DNA from: Melampsora larici-populina 98AG31
Lineage: Eukaryota; Basidiomycota; Pucciniomycetes; Pucciniales; Melampsoraceae
Length of the DNA stretch: 64,000 nt
Assembly (NCBI RefSeq): GCF_000204055.1
Contig: NW_006768778.1
Coordinates: 650,010-714,009, forward strand
Direction: 5' to 3'
Made by a program: the position numbers and the translations under genes. The notes beneath the pieces were generated by a model that searched no databases, was not told the DNA's origin, and saw nothing but the letters and a program-made list of their open reading frames with translations. Positions within the stretch are counted from its first letter, which is position 1. The number at the start of each line of letters is the position of its first letter. Below, in pieces: positions 45,475-56,199 of the stretch.

Positions 45475-47105
45475 ATGCCTCGTGTTGGCGAGCGGCAAAA
45501 AATCACCCTTGGGATTGCTCAAGCAAGTACCCATACCCTCTCTGCTCTGTTTGCTACCGCTCAAGCTCCCTCTTATGTTCACTTATATGCCTCCTTTCAC
45601 TTCGATTTGATCAACATCGCCGCTCTGATGCTTTTGGACGACTCCGAAGAGGTCTTCATCATGGCTTCGCTCGCCCTTGTTTGCACATTCAACAACTTCA
45701 TCACAGCCGGCTCCAACCTTGAAGCCTCTATCATGTCTCAGCAAGCAATCCATCAACATACCTTCAAGATTGCTTTAGCTATCCGTCAAGCTTTTGATGA
45801 ACTTACTCACCTGCGTTACATCAGACCAAGGATTCATGATCGACTTACAGCGTTCCAAGTATTAAAGTTTCAAAACGTTTTTAATGGGAGTGATAGAAAT
45901 TTTCTCCGACATGTAAGTACTGGTCAAAGTTCCTTTCATCATTTCTCATACTGACTTTTGTTTCTGAATGTCTTCATGTGATTCCATCAGGCACGGATGT
46001 CACGACAAAACTTCGAGCGCTTGGCGGATCTGATCCGATATGATCTAGTTTTCGTCAATAACTCATCTTTGCCTCAAACTCCAGTTGATTGGCAATTACT
46101 CATCACTTTATGCCGGCTCGGGTCAAGTGGGAATGGGGGTAGTGCCTATATGATAGGGTGCCACTTTGGATTTAGTGGTTGGTACAATGTTTGCCCAGTT
46201 CAGCTCCTGAATTTGACACTTACATTTGGTTTTTTTAGAAGGTTCGGTTCATAATTTTACGCATCGTTGTTTTGAGGCTATTTTGAAACTTGAAAAAGAT
46301 TATGTTAACTGGCCCAATCAAGAGCAACGAAATGAAATCAAGAGTCAGATTGGTAGAAAATCATTCTTTCAAGATTGTGTAGGATTCATAGATGGCACCC
46401 TCATTCCACTTGCATTTGCACCGAGCAAGGATCCGGAAGACTTCTGGACTCGTAAGCATACATATGCTCTCAACACCATGTTGGTTTCGGATCACCGAGG
46501 TCGAATCATTTATTATTTGCATGGATGGTGTGGTAGTTCACACGACCAACGTGTCTACGCTTCCTCTCAAGTAAGTCTTTTCCCTTTGTTCAAGGCTTAC
46601 TTAAACTCATATGTCCTTTTTGTGTATGTAGCTTGCACAACGTCCGGAGAATTTTTTTAGTGATAACGAATACATTTTGGCGGACTCGGGCTATACATGC
46701 TCCCAGCACCTCATTCCAACCTTCAAAAGTCCGCGATTACAGACCTTAGATGTGGTGAGGAGAGAATTCAACCGTGCTCTCAGTGAACAGAGGGTTGTAA
46801 GTGAGCACAGTAACGGTCAACTCAAATTGCGTTTTCAATCGTTGCAAAGTTTGCGAATAACGATCAAGGATGTCTCTTTGGCCAAACACGCTGTAAGATG
46901 GATCAAGGTTTGTTGCATATTGCACAACTTTACTATTCATTTCCGGGACCAATGGATGCAAGAGAATCATCAAGACAAAGCTGTTTTACCTCTCGAAAAT
47001 GAACCGCTAGATCTTCAACCCAACGAAGAACGAAACGCTTCATATCGCAGGCGAAACGAACTACTGCAGCAGTTTAGAAATTATCGAGCACGTCAAAACA
47101 CTTAG
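45475..47105 (+). CDS. PIF/Harbinger transposase (DDE_Tnp_4 / HARBI1-like)
   Basis: Exons 45475-45912, 45991-46177, 46239-46570, 46632-47105, GT-AG and in phase, giving 476 residues. The N-terminal half is helical. The catalytic domain shows FIDGTLIPLAF (first Asp), HGWCGSSHDQRVY, ADSGYTC (second Asp) and the Glu in SEHSNGQLKLRF, with the ending KVCCILHNF usual for this family. The start ATG 45475 (MPRVGERQK) follows the left TIR closely. No stop or frameshift, so it may still be active, helped by its partner gene if that is supplied elsewhere. Expected target preference is a 3-bp AT-rich site. Confidence 0.9.
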
Positions 47106-47706
47106 CTCACTTTGAATGGTGATATACTTAAAATTTGTTGTAACCAGATCATATTTAAAGAAATGAAATGCTATCAAATATGCCATCTCATCTATTTGTC
47201 CCATTTGTGACTTCAATGAGGACTCGAATGAGAAGACTTTGTTCTCTTTCAGGTTTTTGAAATTCAAGAGTTCAAAAACATCGAAAGAATTGGAAAGTCT
47301 TCGTTTTACCCAGTTCAAACCAAAGAAGTTGAAAATTTCAACTTCTCGTGGTGGAAAAGAAGCTCACAATTAATAAAAGAGTTTTATATCTTCGAGAGAT
47401 CAAACTTGAGCAACCCTTTCATAACCAAGTTTTTTAATTTTATTTCAAAAACTAACAACGAGAAATTTATAAAACAAATTTTTTTTTCTTCATAACAAGA
47501 ATTTTTTTTATTTAAAAGTGTAAGGAGAATTTTTCGGAACGACAATTTTTTTTGATAACAAAGTTGTTAAAGGTTTTGTTTAGATTTTTTTCCTTTTTTA
47601 ATTTTTTTTAAAAAGATAACGAGAACACACATTTGGAATATTCAATTGGATTGAATAGGATTTTGAAGAACATGAAACAAATAACCATAACCTGTCTCGA
47701 TATCCT

Positions 47707-49669
47707 TCACTTTAAACTATCAAGTATTTCCTGAGCCATCTCCCGAGCAGTTTCAAGGGACATATTGGCAAGACAGAATTTGGAAATCATCTCGGCTTTT
47801 TCTCTAGCCAATTGAAGTTTGGACAATCCTGATCCTTCGATACTCTCATTTAAAGCCCTTCGCTCCTGAGCTAATTCGCGTTCTAGTTTGAGCATTTCGA
47901 GTTCTTCAGTTTTCGCTTTTTTGGCTTTTCTTTTTTCGATAGCCTCTGGAGTTAGATCCTCAGGGTCCAGACTACGTTTTTCATAAGGGTTTGGATTTCC
48001 CAATCGGGCTTCTAACATGTTCATTACAGCATTTGAGTTTGATGAGGCTTGTTGAAATGCCAGGCGATTGCTTTCAGCGGCCGCGAGATTTTCAGATTGC
48101 ATTCTTTCGTAATCGGCTTGAGTTGGTAATGAGGATTGAAACGATTTGAGCACACCTAAGGTACCAGCTGAGGTTCTTCTGGGGTTCTCGCTAATGGGTT
48201 TCTTTATTGGTTGAATGAAGTTTGGATGTGGGAGAGTCTTGGATGTCAATTGGGAATGAGAACTGGAAGAGCGTTCGAGTGAGCGAGACGAGGAAGACTG
48301 AGCCAAATTAGGATTACTCGTGTTTTCACTCATAGATAGGGAAATGTCTTGAGCATCTTGAAAAGCTTCTGAATTTTCGGTTTCAGGACCTAAACATTGA
48401 GGCGGATTCCAGTTACTAGACTCAGTTGACTGAGTCTCTAGAGGTTGAGCCGAAGGCGAAGGGGGATTAATCAAAGGGGTCGAGGGGTTTGGCTGAGCTT
48501 CAACCCCACTTTCGGCAGTGTACAAAGGCGCAGTTCCGGCACGATCAGCCATGATAGGGGTGAGGATGTCGTAGTGGGGGCATCTACTATGCAAGCACTC
48601 TGTGCGAAGAGTACACATATCAGGGACTGAAACATGTGCAGTAAGTATCAGAACACAGCTTACCTTTGATAGTCTGAGCGGCCATCATTCTAATTTCTTG
48701 TTCCCGCTCCTCAGTCCACTCTCCAATCAATTGTAACACCTCAATTTCGAAGTCCGCGTTCTGTTTGATGGTGAGACCACCTCCTTCGCCTGTCTGTTTA
48801 GACCAACCTTGTGCTTCTTTGAATTTAGTTTCCAAGTTATCAATCTACAGTTTCTCCATTCGAAAAGGATGAAAGATTAACAATCAATTAACAAAGATCT
48901 TTCAGAAAGGATTCAGAGCAAACGATGACCATACCTTCTGTTTCACTCCTTCCCACAGGGGGGTTTCAAATCCATTTGCACCAATGAAAATAGCACAGCG
49001 TCTTGCACATTCTTTCTTCCCGGGCAGACCCATTCGATATCTGGCATAATTATTCGAGATCGTATCTGAACTTTCCATACACATCCACTCCGAATCACTT
49101 GGTTTCTCTTGATCACCCCAAGTTAAGCACATCCATTCAACTATCAAGTCCACCATTGTCTTGCCGTCTGAATTGAGATCTTTATCCCATGACCTCTGTT
49201 TTCAACCGGACTTGTCTTCAGCTAGAGACTCGGATGTTGTGGCTGATGCTGCAGTTTTCCTTTTCGAAGACGCTGGACCCTTTTTAGAACTTCTCTTACG
49301 ACCACGACGAGTGATCTTAGGCTCCTCAGGAGTTTGAGTTGTCTCGGTAGGTTGTGTTGTTTTGGCAGTTTGTGTCGACTCGGCAGGGGTTAATGAAACA
49401 GAGGATTGCATGACCGACGGCGAAGGCTGAGAAGCTGATGTGATTGGCTGAGCTGCAGGGTACGTAATGATGACCGGAGTACCGGAGGAAATCAAAGGAT
49501 GGGGTGTTGAATAAGGTGATATCAATTGCACTTGACCTGCAGCCGGACTGGTCAACGCATGTGGTACACTCCACAGATTCGTATTCAAGTTGTTGAAGGG
49601 AGTGGTAGGGGTATTTGTGGGAAGACCTGTTGAATCCATGCTCGGTGGTGGTGGGGATTGATTGGGCAT
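47707..49669 (-). pseudogene. Harbinger accessory gene (Myb/trihelix-type), one in-frame stop
   Basis: Exons (minus): 48935-49669, 48664-48844, 47707-48626, in phase, about 611 codons. A single TGA at 49202-49204 interrupts the frame after a basic nuclear-localisation-like stretch (RRGRKRSSKKGPASSKRK). Downstream the same frame continues with RSWDKDLNSDGKTM and VDLIVEW, then GLPGKKECARR, DNLETKFKEAQGW and CPHYDILTPIMADR, which I recognise from accessory proteins of fungal Harbinger elements. The C-terminus is a charged coiled coil (EELEMLKLERELAQERRAL). In the family this protein brings the transposase to DNA and the nucleus. Truncation by the TGA would remove the DNA-binding-like region. The Pro/Thr/Ser-rich N-terminus starts MPNQSPPPPSMDS. 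Confidence 0.75.
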
Positions 49670-49957
49670 GGTGGTTCAGGGCACACGGTAACAAACTCAG
49701 AAACTGGCCATAAAAAAAATACTTCGGTGGGACCAAATATAGTGCAGAAAAAGTATGTACGAGCAACTATGTACAAACTATATACATAAACATAAACGCT
49801 TTGAGTACCGTAAATGGATAGACTCGCTGGCCAAGCGCAGAGATGGCCCCCAAAGCCTGCAGAGAATTCAAAGGGAGGAGAGATCACGGGCCGATATTAA
49901 GCTTAAAAAAGCCCCTCACAAGCGCGTTCTCCGAGCCCTCGAAGAGGCGCTTACATT

Positions 49958-50373
49958 AAGGGGTTTCAAGTTTAAATCTTTTATACGGGTTTTTAAAAAT
50001 TCGGTCAAGTTTTATACGACACTGTAAGATTTTAAATTTGACCGTTTATAAAAATCAAGCACATCGAATAATTACCGTCGTAAAACGAATCGAAGCGGTG
50101 ATTGTATCGTTCCAAGGTTTGGCGACATTTCCTTTGAAGATAATGACGAGATGGCCTTCTTGACCAATCTCATGTTTGAAGATGTGGTCAATACCATGAT
50201 TGAAAAGGTCAAATCGTTGACCGAATGATTTTTAAAAGTGTATGTTTACGCTAATTTTAAAACGGGAGACGTAAAAAGGTCTCCCGTTTTAAAAATATTT
50301 TACGTAAAATTTATGTCTTCGTCCAAGTTTTCAAAACATAAAAATACGGAAAATCTTGAACTTGAAACCCCTT
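49958..50373. mobile_element. MITE-A copy 3, 416 bp, longer form
   Basis: Ends AAGGGGTTTCAAGTTTAAA and CTTGAACTTGAAACCCCTT, flanked by ATT at 49955-49957 and 50374-50376. It is twice the length of the other copies. The middle (50075-50228) holds an open frame ending FLTNLMFEDVVNTMIEKVKS..., not present in copies 1 and 2. Confidence 0.75.
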
Positions 50374-50376
50374 ATT

Positions 50377-51235
50377 GGACTTGCAAGTTTTGGCGTGTGA
50401 GCTCCGAGAAATAAGTCCTCTTATGTTTTTTTCTTGACTTCTCCGCTTCAGCTCACCGTAGAAAATGTTAAGCTTCAAGTATGTTATCCTCCATCAAAAG
50501 GTACACAACCTCATAGCACACACAGATGCTACTTTTGGAAGTAAGCGCTTGCAAAACGTGATGCCCGATTAATGATTTGTGTAACTACATGTTTCAGCCA
50601 AAAAGGCCGGAATATTTCTTTGGGCGTAAACAGGTGTAAACTCCCAATTTCATGTCCAAAAGGCGTGTGGGTTTTGTCTTGGTAAAAACAGTAAAGGACC
50701 TCATGACTTAACTGCTGGACACAAACTTGTCCCACAAGCGGCATGTATCTCAAGTACAACCCATGAATCAATTAGAAATTTTCCGTGGTTATAGCCTCAA
50801 GGGTGGCATTGGCAAAATACCATGTTGTCATAGGCTGCCCAAAAAAAAAGGTGGTCTGAATTCCCCAAGTAATGTGCCCTATATATCCAAAAAAAATGAT
50901 TATTGACAAAAGAAGACAAATGAAAGTTGAACCTACTACAATTTGAGAACAACCTTTCATTGACTCTTTTGCCAGAGAGGTATGTGCGGCTATGAAGAAG
51001 GAGTATATCACCCCAAAAGAGGTAATTCACGCTTTACTGTCTTCAACAACCCCAGTGGTGAAGGAGTGTCAACGGTATTGGGGAACTGAGAGGGTTTTCA
51101 ATTGAACATTACAGACGTTGTATGGAATAAAAAACCTGTCCAAAAACAGCAAGGAGGGACATGCGGGATGGAATGTGTTTATTTTAAAAGAGGTGAGACT
51201 ATTCATTTCACACAGAGAATTACAAGTTTTGAGTA
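50377..51235. other. Decayed coding-like DNA upstream of the DUF6589 fragment
   Basis: Short frames on both strands, none with a clear domain. Plus-strand KKPVQKQQGGTCGMECVYF (51130-51190) looks like part of a larger protein, perhaps the N-terminal region of the DUF6589 gene that follows. Confidence 0.35.
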
Positions 51236-51239
51236 ATGA

Positions 51240-53457
51240 AGATTGTTTTGATAACAGGCACAGCTGCAAATGAGAAACAAAGTCTGGACCAAACCTCGAA
51301 TCTTTTACAGCTCTCAAAATATCACAACACATTTCTTCAAGATCAAGGAACTGGGCAAACACAATGCTACCATAAGGGATTCAATGCCATTCCTGTGGCA
51401 TTTAATGTATCATCAACTATCTGCTAGGACAAATAACCACAAAGAGCTCATGACAAGTGACACTCATGACAATGCAACACTGGATGGGGAAGCACTGGAT
51501 GATGATGATCTGCATTTGGGAAATTTTCAGGATGGATTGGTGGACATTATGGCCAAGAATTTGGTTCAGGAAGAGGCCCAACATGATGATGGGATTGAGT
51601 ATGTACCTGAAGATAAACAAACAGCATAGATCAACTGGGCCAATCTGGTAAGAGTTTGTATCTTGAAAGTTTTTTATTGACATTATGATGACCAAATTTG
51701 CAGTATATTATTAGGTGGCAACAACAATATGTGTCATGTTCTTGTTTCTGTCACATTATTGCAATGATTCCCTGCAGTTACATAACTCCTTAACTTTCCT
51801 GGCATGTGGGTTGTCATGCAGAACATCTTTGTACTACAAGAGAGGCCACACCCCAAGATTTAATGTCCAGGAATTATGGTATAGGTCCTATCATCTGCAT
51901 GAACAACTTTGACATCTTGCAAAGAATCCACAACACACAGGTAGAGTCTATGTCTAAACTCTTCCACAGAACATGGGGATATATTCAGTTCCTACGGGAT
52001 TATCTGAAGAAAGAGATATGCCCAGACAATGCAAGCACTCACCTTCAAAACTACCACCAGGCCATGTAAAGTTCTCAAAAGCTTCATGTCCATCTTGAGC
52101 TCTTTCTCACAAAATTGAACAATATGAACCAATGGTGTGCAACCTTGAAAAGCCAGTTAGCTTCCGCCATGTACAAATACATAATCAAGGTTGGAAAAGG
52201 CCCTTTGACTCACATCACGGAAACACCTTCAGCCATTGACCCAATACCTGTTGATGATTGTCACTTATTCCTCTTGAGACTGATGGACACAGCAAATAAC
52301 TTGGCTAATGTGGTAGGTGAAGTTTTGTATGAAATAGCAAAACAGTGTGGCCTGACGTGTGAAGCAATGGAAAAGTTGGTTCAAATATTTGAAGGAGACC
52401 TAGGAAGATGTCAAAACACTTAGAATCTCCGCAAGAAAAGAGCACCAGCTGGAACAGCGGTGGGTGGCTTGACTAGTGTGATGACAATTCCGGGTGTTGC
52501 TCATACCATGTGGAACATAGCTCAAGGTATTTTGACTCATCATTGGGGCAATAGCCGTGAGACAAAAGACTGGTGCTTGGAAAGTGTGGCAGTTCATTTG
52601 CGGGATACAAAGTAGAATCCGGGAACGTGCCCGGCCTTGTGCCCAGATTTCTTTGGCAGTAAATTTGAATTCTGGGCCCAGACTTTTGCCCAGAAAATCA
52701 AAATTTACTGCCAAAAAAATTCCGGGCACATGCCTGGATTCTACTTTGTATCCCACAATTGGGGGTTTGCTATGTAAACTACCTTCAAAGATGGATTGTA
52801 GAACAGTTTTGCAACCTGTGCACTCTATCAACATGGCCACATTGGTTTCCTGTTTGAGGTGAGTCAAGAAGAAGTTGTATATCAAAAGTGGTTCAAAAGT
52901 GGATGTGGATGAAGCATTAATGTTGCTAAGCGGCCCATTATCTCTCTCCCCAAGGAACACACTTGCTGAATATGAGACTAGTCCCAACCTTTTTCAGGAA
53001 GGGTTTGCTCAGGCTGTCATTGACAAATGTTATAATAAGTTTTTTTGCCCTGAGTCGTTAAGAGTATGTCTTTCTAAAAAAGGACATAAAAGGATATGAT
53101 ATGCAACTTCAAATACACAACTTTTTAAACATTGTTGAAGCTGAATGTGCAACTAGCACGGGAGACTTTGGGTGTTCAAAGTTTATATGGAAGAATTGGG
53201 TTTTGATGGCTCATGGTATGAAGGGTCTCCCTTGTTATGATTTGCATCTAACACACTTCCTTGTCCTTGTGGATCAAGACTTTCTGCCAGCTTTGGCCAA
53301 AGTAGTCATGCATAGCTTGTTGATACAGTCTGGAAAGCAGCCTGGGTATTTTGTAGGTAACAATCTCTGGCTTGAGCACCAAACTTATTGGCTCAAGCAC
53401 TTTTTTAATCTAAATTTGAGTCATATTTACATATTCTTTGTTGCAGTGTGTTGCTGA
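51240..53457 (+). pseudogene. DUF6589 protein, degenerate
   Basis: Several plus-strand frames spell one family in order: NYGIGPIICMNNFDILQRIH (51870-51930), KLFHRTWGYIQF, NQWCATLKSQLASAMYKY (52125-52180), a His/Leu helical block to 52420, TIPGVAHTMWNIAQGILTHH (52485-52545), and after 53101 the end VEAECATSTGDFGCSKFIWK and DQDFLPALAKVVMHSLLIQS. These are the landmarks I recall for DUF6589, a large basidiomycete family thought to be transposon-derived. There are stops and frame changes at 52070 and 52423, and a fold-back insertion at 52602, so it is dead. It lies convergent to the RecQ-like gene on the other strand. Confidence 0.75.
52602..52754. mobile_element. Fold-back MITE of 153 bp inside the DUF6589 gene
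   Basis: GGGATACAAAGTAGAATCC at 52602-52620 is the exact reverse complement of 52736-52754. A second inner pair, TTGGCAGTAAATTTGA / TCAAAATTTACTGCCAA, follows. No clear TSD could be read. Confidence 0.8.
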
Positions 53458-54080
53458 TTTTCACTGAATTGGGACAGACCAACCTGACAGATGTTGAAAA
53501 ATTAATTACAATGTCAATCAATATAATTTTGGTATATCTTAATTCCATGCATCAATAAACAATATAAAAAGTCAAGAGGCTGAAATAATTTGATTGCTAA
53601 TCTCATTATTTCATTCCAACAAAATGCAGCTCAGATCACTAGTACAACAGTTAACCCTTTGTTGTGGACTTAAGCCAATATATTGGAGCCACATGCATAA
53701 TACCACCTCTCAGTTGCCAGCAAATTTTCTAAGATCATGGGACCATCAATATGTGACAGGAACAAATTCAATAAAAAAGGAGGTGCTGATTGATACCCTT
53801 TTGGTTTGATCAAAAATGTTACAACAAAATCTAATTCATGATAAACCCGCTAAGAATTCACAATATTGATGGGGGCAGTTGGAAATTTAGCAAGACTTGA
53901 TCGCCAAGAAGCTGATGACACTGTAGTGTGACTGGACCTGGCTCACTTATTCCTTGCCTTCTTTGCCACTTTTGCAACCTTCACTGGCGGTTTTGCTGTT
54001 TGGGGGCGTTAGGAGTAAGTGGTTGCTCTGGGACGGGGTTTGGATTCCTACCCTAATAAAGTCCCAATAATTATATCATC
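53458..54080. other. Spacer between DUF6589 and RecQ fragments
   Basis: AT-rich, no recognisable protein. Confidence 0.4.
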
Positions 54081-54085
54081 CAAAA

Positions 54086-56194
54086 TTAGAAATAATCTAA
54101 TTTTGTTGAAAATAGAATCCAAGAACACACTTCATCAGTTTGAACAGGTCTGGTCACGGTTCTCATTGCGGTTTGTGCCTCTTTTGCTTCCTGAGATGCA
54201 GCTTTGGCCTTGCTGAGCAGTGTTAACTCTTGATCTGATGGATCCAATATAGCAAAAAAAAACCTCCTATGAGCTCTCCATGCTCGCACTTCTTGTCAGA
54301 TGCTTTCATATTCAGTAGGCAGGGGCTCACCCTCAAAGATTAAGTCAAGAGATGCTCCTTCAAGGAATAGATTGTAATCAACACACACATTCCAGATCTT
54401 GTTGACTGGAAAGAGATTGTGTAATGTGTACAAGCTGCCCCCAGGATACTCAATATAACATATACTACTCAGATTTTTTTTGATTTTCAAGTGCAATTGG
54501 ATTGAGCAAAGGTCCATACATAGAGGATCTTCTGGGGCACTTGGCCATTGTTGGATGCAAGTACTCAATGTTGGATTCCTCGAGTTGGTCTTACAGAGAG
54601 ACATATGTATTAGGTGGATCATCTTGAAGGACAAATTTGGTTAAATTTGACCACATCATTTCTGGCTGCTGGGCAAGGAAGTAGTTGGCAGCCTTGGGGT
54701 TGCAATTGGAGCAGATGCAGGGTAGCATTCCTGCATCAGTCTGTTATTGTGTTTTGGTGATCACTGATTGCCATTTTTTTTATGAAGGAATGTAACCACA
54801 CCTACAAAACAAGGCGTGAGGGTTAGCTGTGGAGTGTGAAGAACATATGGATTTTACAAAGTCACTTACCACAGTAGGACGCAAATGCAACACGCAGACA
54901 AACGTTGGTGATACTCATTGCATACATCCGGTGGTCATTGTTTTGATAAAGTGGATTGCTTAATCCCAATACTGAGCTTTCATCTGCGGTAGACAGAGGT
55001 GGTACAAGGAGGACTGCAACCGCTGGTTGGCCATCACAACCTCCCCGTCCAGCCATTTGCAGCAACTCCATTGGATCAGTCTGGCCTGCAATGATGACCC
55101 TGCAAACTTGTTTCCAGTTTTGGCCGAGGCCAAGAGCATTTGTACAAGTCATGACACTAAATTTTCTATTCATAAAATCTTGGGCATTACAAGGCTTGTC
55201 AACAGAGTCTGTATTGGCATGAAATTGGCGTACTGAATTGCTCAAACCATTCCGGGTTTCTTCATCATTGTGATCAGCTGAGTTGATTTTTTTCAGGGCC
55301 ACATACATGTGGTTCTGGGTGTGACAGTAGAGAGTTTGGACTAGTTCCAAGTTGGAGACTAAATACTTTGATGCAAAGTATTTCTTTAGTGTGTTCCAAG
55401 GTTTTTGAGTCCAAGGGAGAGTGACACAGATGAATTGTATCTCAGGACGGGTGGGCTTGCCTTGAAGAATATTGATTGACTCTTGGGTGATTTTGAGACT
55501 GGCAAGTATTTGCTCAAAACGCTGAGGCAGACAGGTGGCTGAAATCAGGAGTGTAGAAACCAACTTGGTGGCTAGGAAAAATTCAATCAAGTAACCATAT
55601 GATGGGCGTAAAGCAGTCTGATCTTGATGGATATTGTGTGACCAAAGACCCTTCAGTTCACTTCTCAATACCAAACCCCAACTGTAGATTAAATGTGCCT
55701 TGTCTACAACTTTGAGGATGAGCTGTTCTGGGAATTTCTGTGAGAAGAACATTTTTTCAAATCTAGGGTTGTTCAATAAGATCTCTGGAGACTATTCCAG
55801 AAGAGATAGACAAATGACAATTACAACACCTAAGTCAGTCTGATCAGATCACCCTGAAACAATATAAACGTTCATTTCAAACTTACAACATAGTTAAACT
55901 CATATTTTCATGCCAAGAGGTAAACATGTTGGCAAGGAAGGTAGCTCTAGTCATATTGATTGCGGAAGGACCTCTGTTTTTTTTTCTTCCACCTGGAACG
56001 TGTAAAATGATTCCAAGTCTGTTAGTCTCAAAGATCACTTGCAGAGTGTCCTTTACTTTACTTACTTGGTTGTTTCCAAGGGCTTCTAACAGGTTCAAAG
56101 TCAATACAATCATCTTGCACATTTTTGGAAGCATCAAGTGAAACATTTCTGGAATGAGAGATATTCCGTAGCCGGTGTAGAACTTATAACCCAA
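54086..56194 (-). pseudogene. RecQ-like DNA helicase, degenerate
   Basis: Minus-strand frames 55883-56194, 54862-55776 and 54086-54850 form one superfamily 2 helicase. Seen: Walker A region TGYGISLIPEM, where Lys is expected in place of Ile; motif Ia LTLNLLEALGNNQV followed by SAINMTRATF; Walker B VVDKAHLIYSWG, where DEAH is expected; motif III LLISATC; motif V-VI FSVMTCTNALGLGQNWKQV and QMAGRGGCDGQ; and a Cys cluster CICSNCNPKAANYF (about 54700), like the RecQ zinc region. Loss of the Walker Lys and Glu means it cannot hydrolyse ATP. The 5' end abuts the inner edge of the inverted repeat at 56200. Confidence 0.78.
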
Positions 56195-56199
56195 AAAGG

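Larger units (their letters stand above)
45317..49812 (+). mobile_element. PIF/Harbinger element with two genes, 4.5 kb
   Basis: Long imperfect TIRs of about 60 bp (45317-45378 and 49751-49812) start TACGGTACTCAAAGC and share GTATATAGTT(C/T)GTACATAGTTG. The 3-bp flank AAT is at 45314-45316 and 49813-49815. It carries a HARBI1-like transposase on plus and a convergent accessory DNA-binding-type gene on minus, the classic two-gene layout. The stretch between the genes (47106-47706) is AT-rich and empty. Confidence 0.88.

Noticed and set aside
49202..49248. Short GT-AG intron that would remove the TGA in the Harbinger accessory gene
   Set aside because: It would also remove the conserved SWDKD..GKTM segment; kept only as a refutation test.
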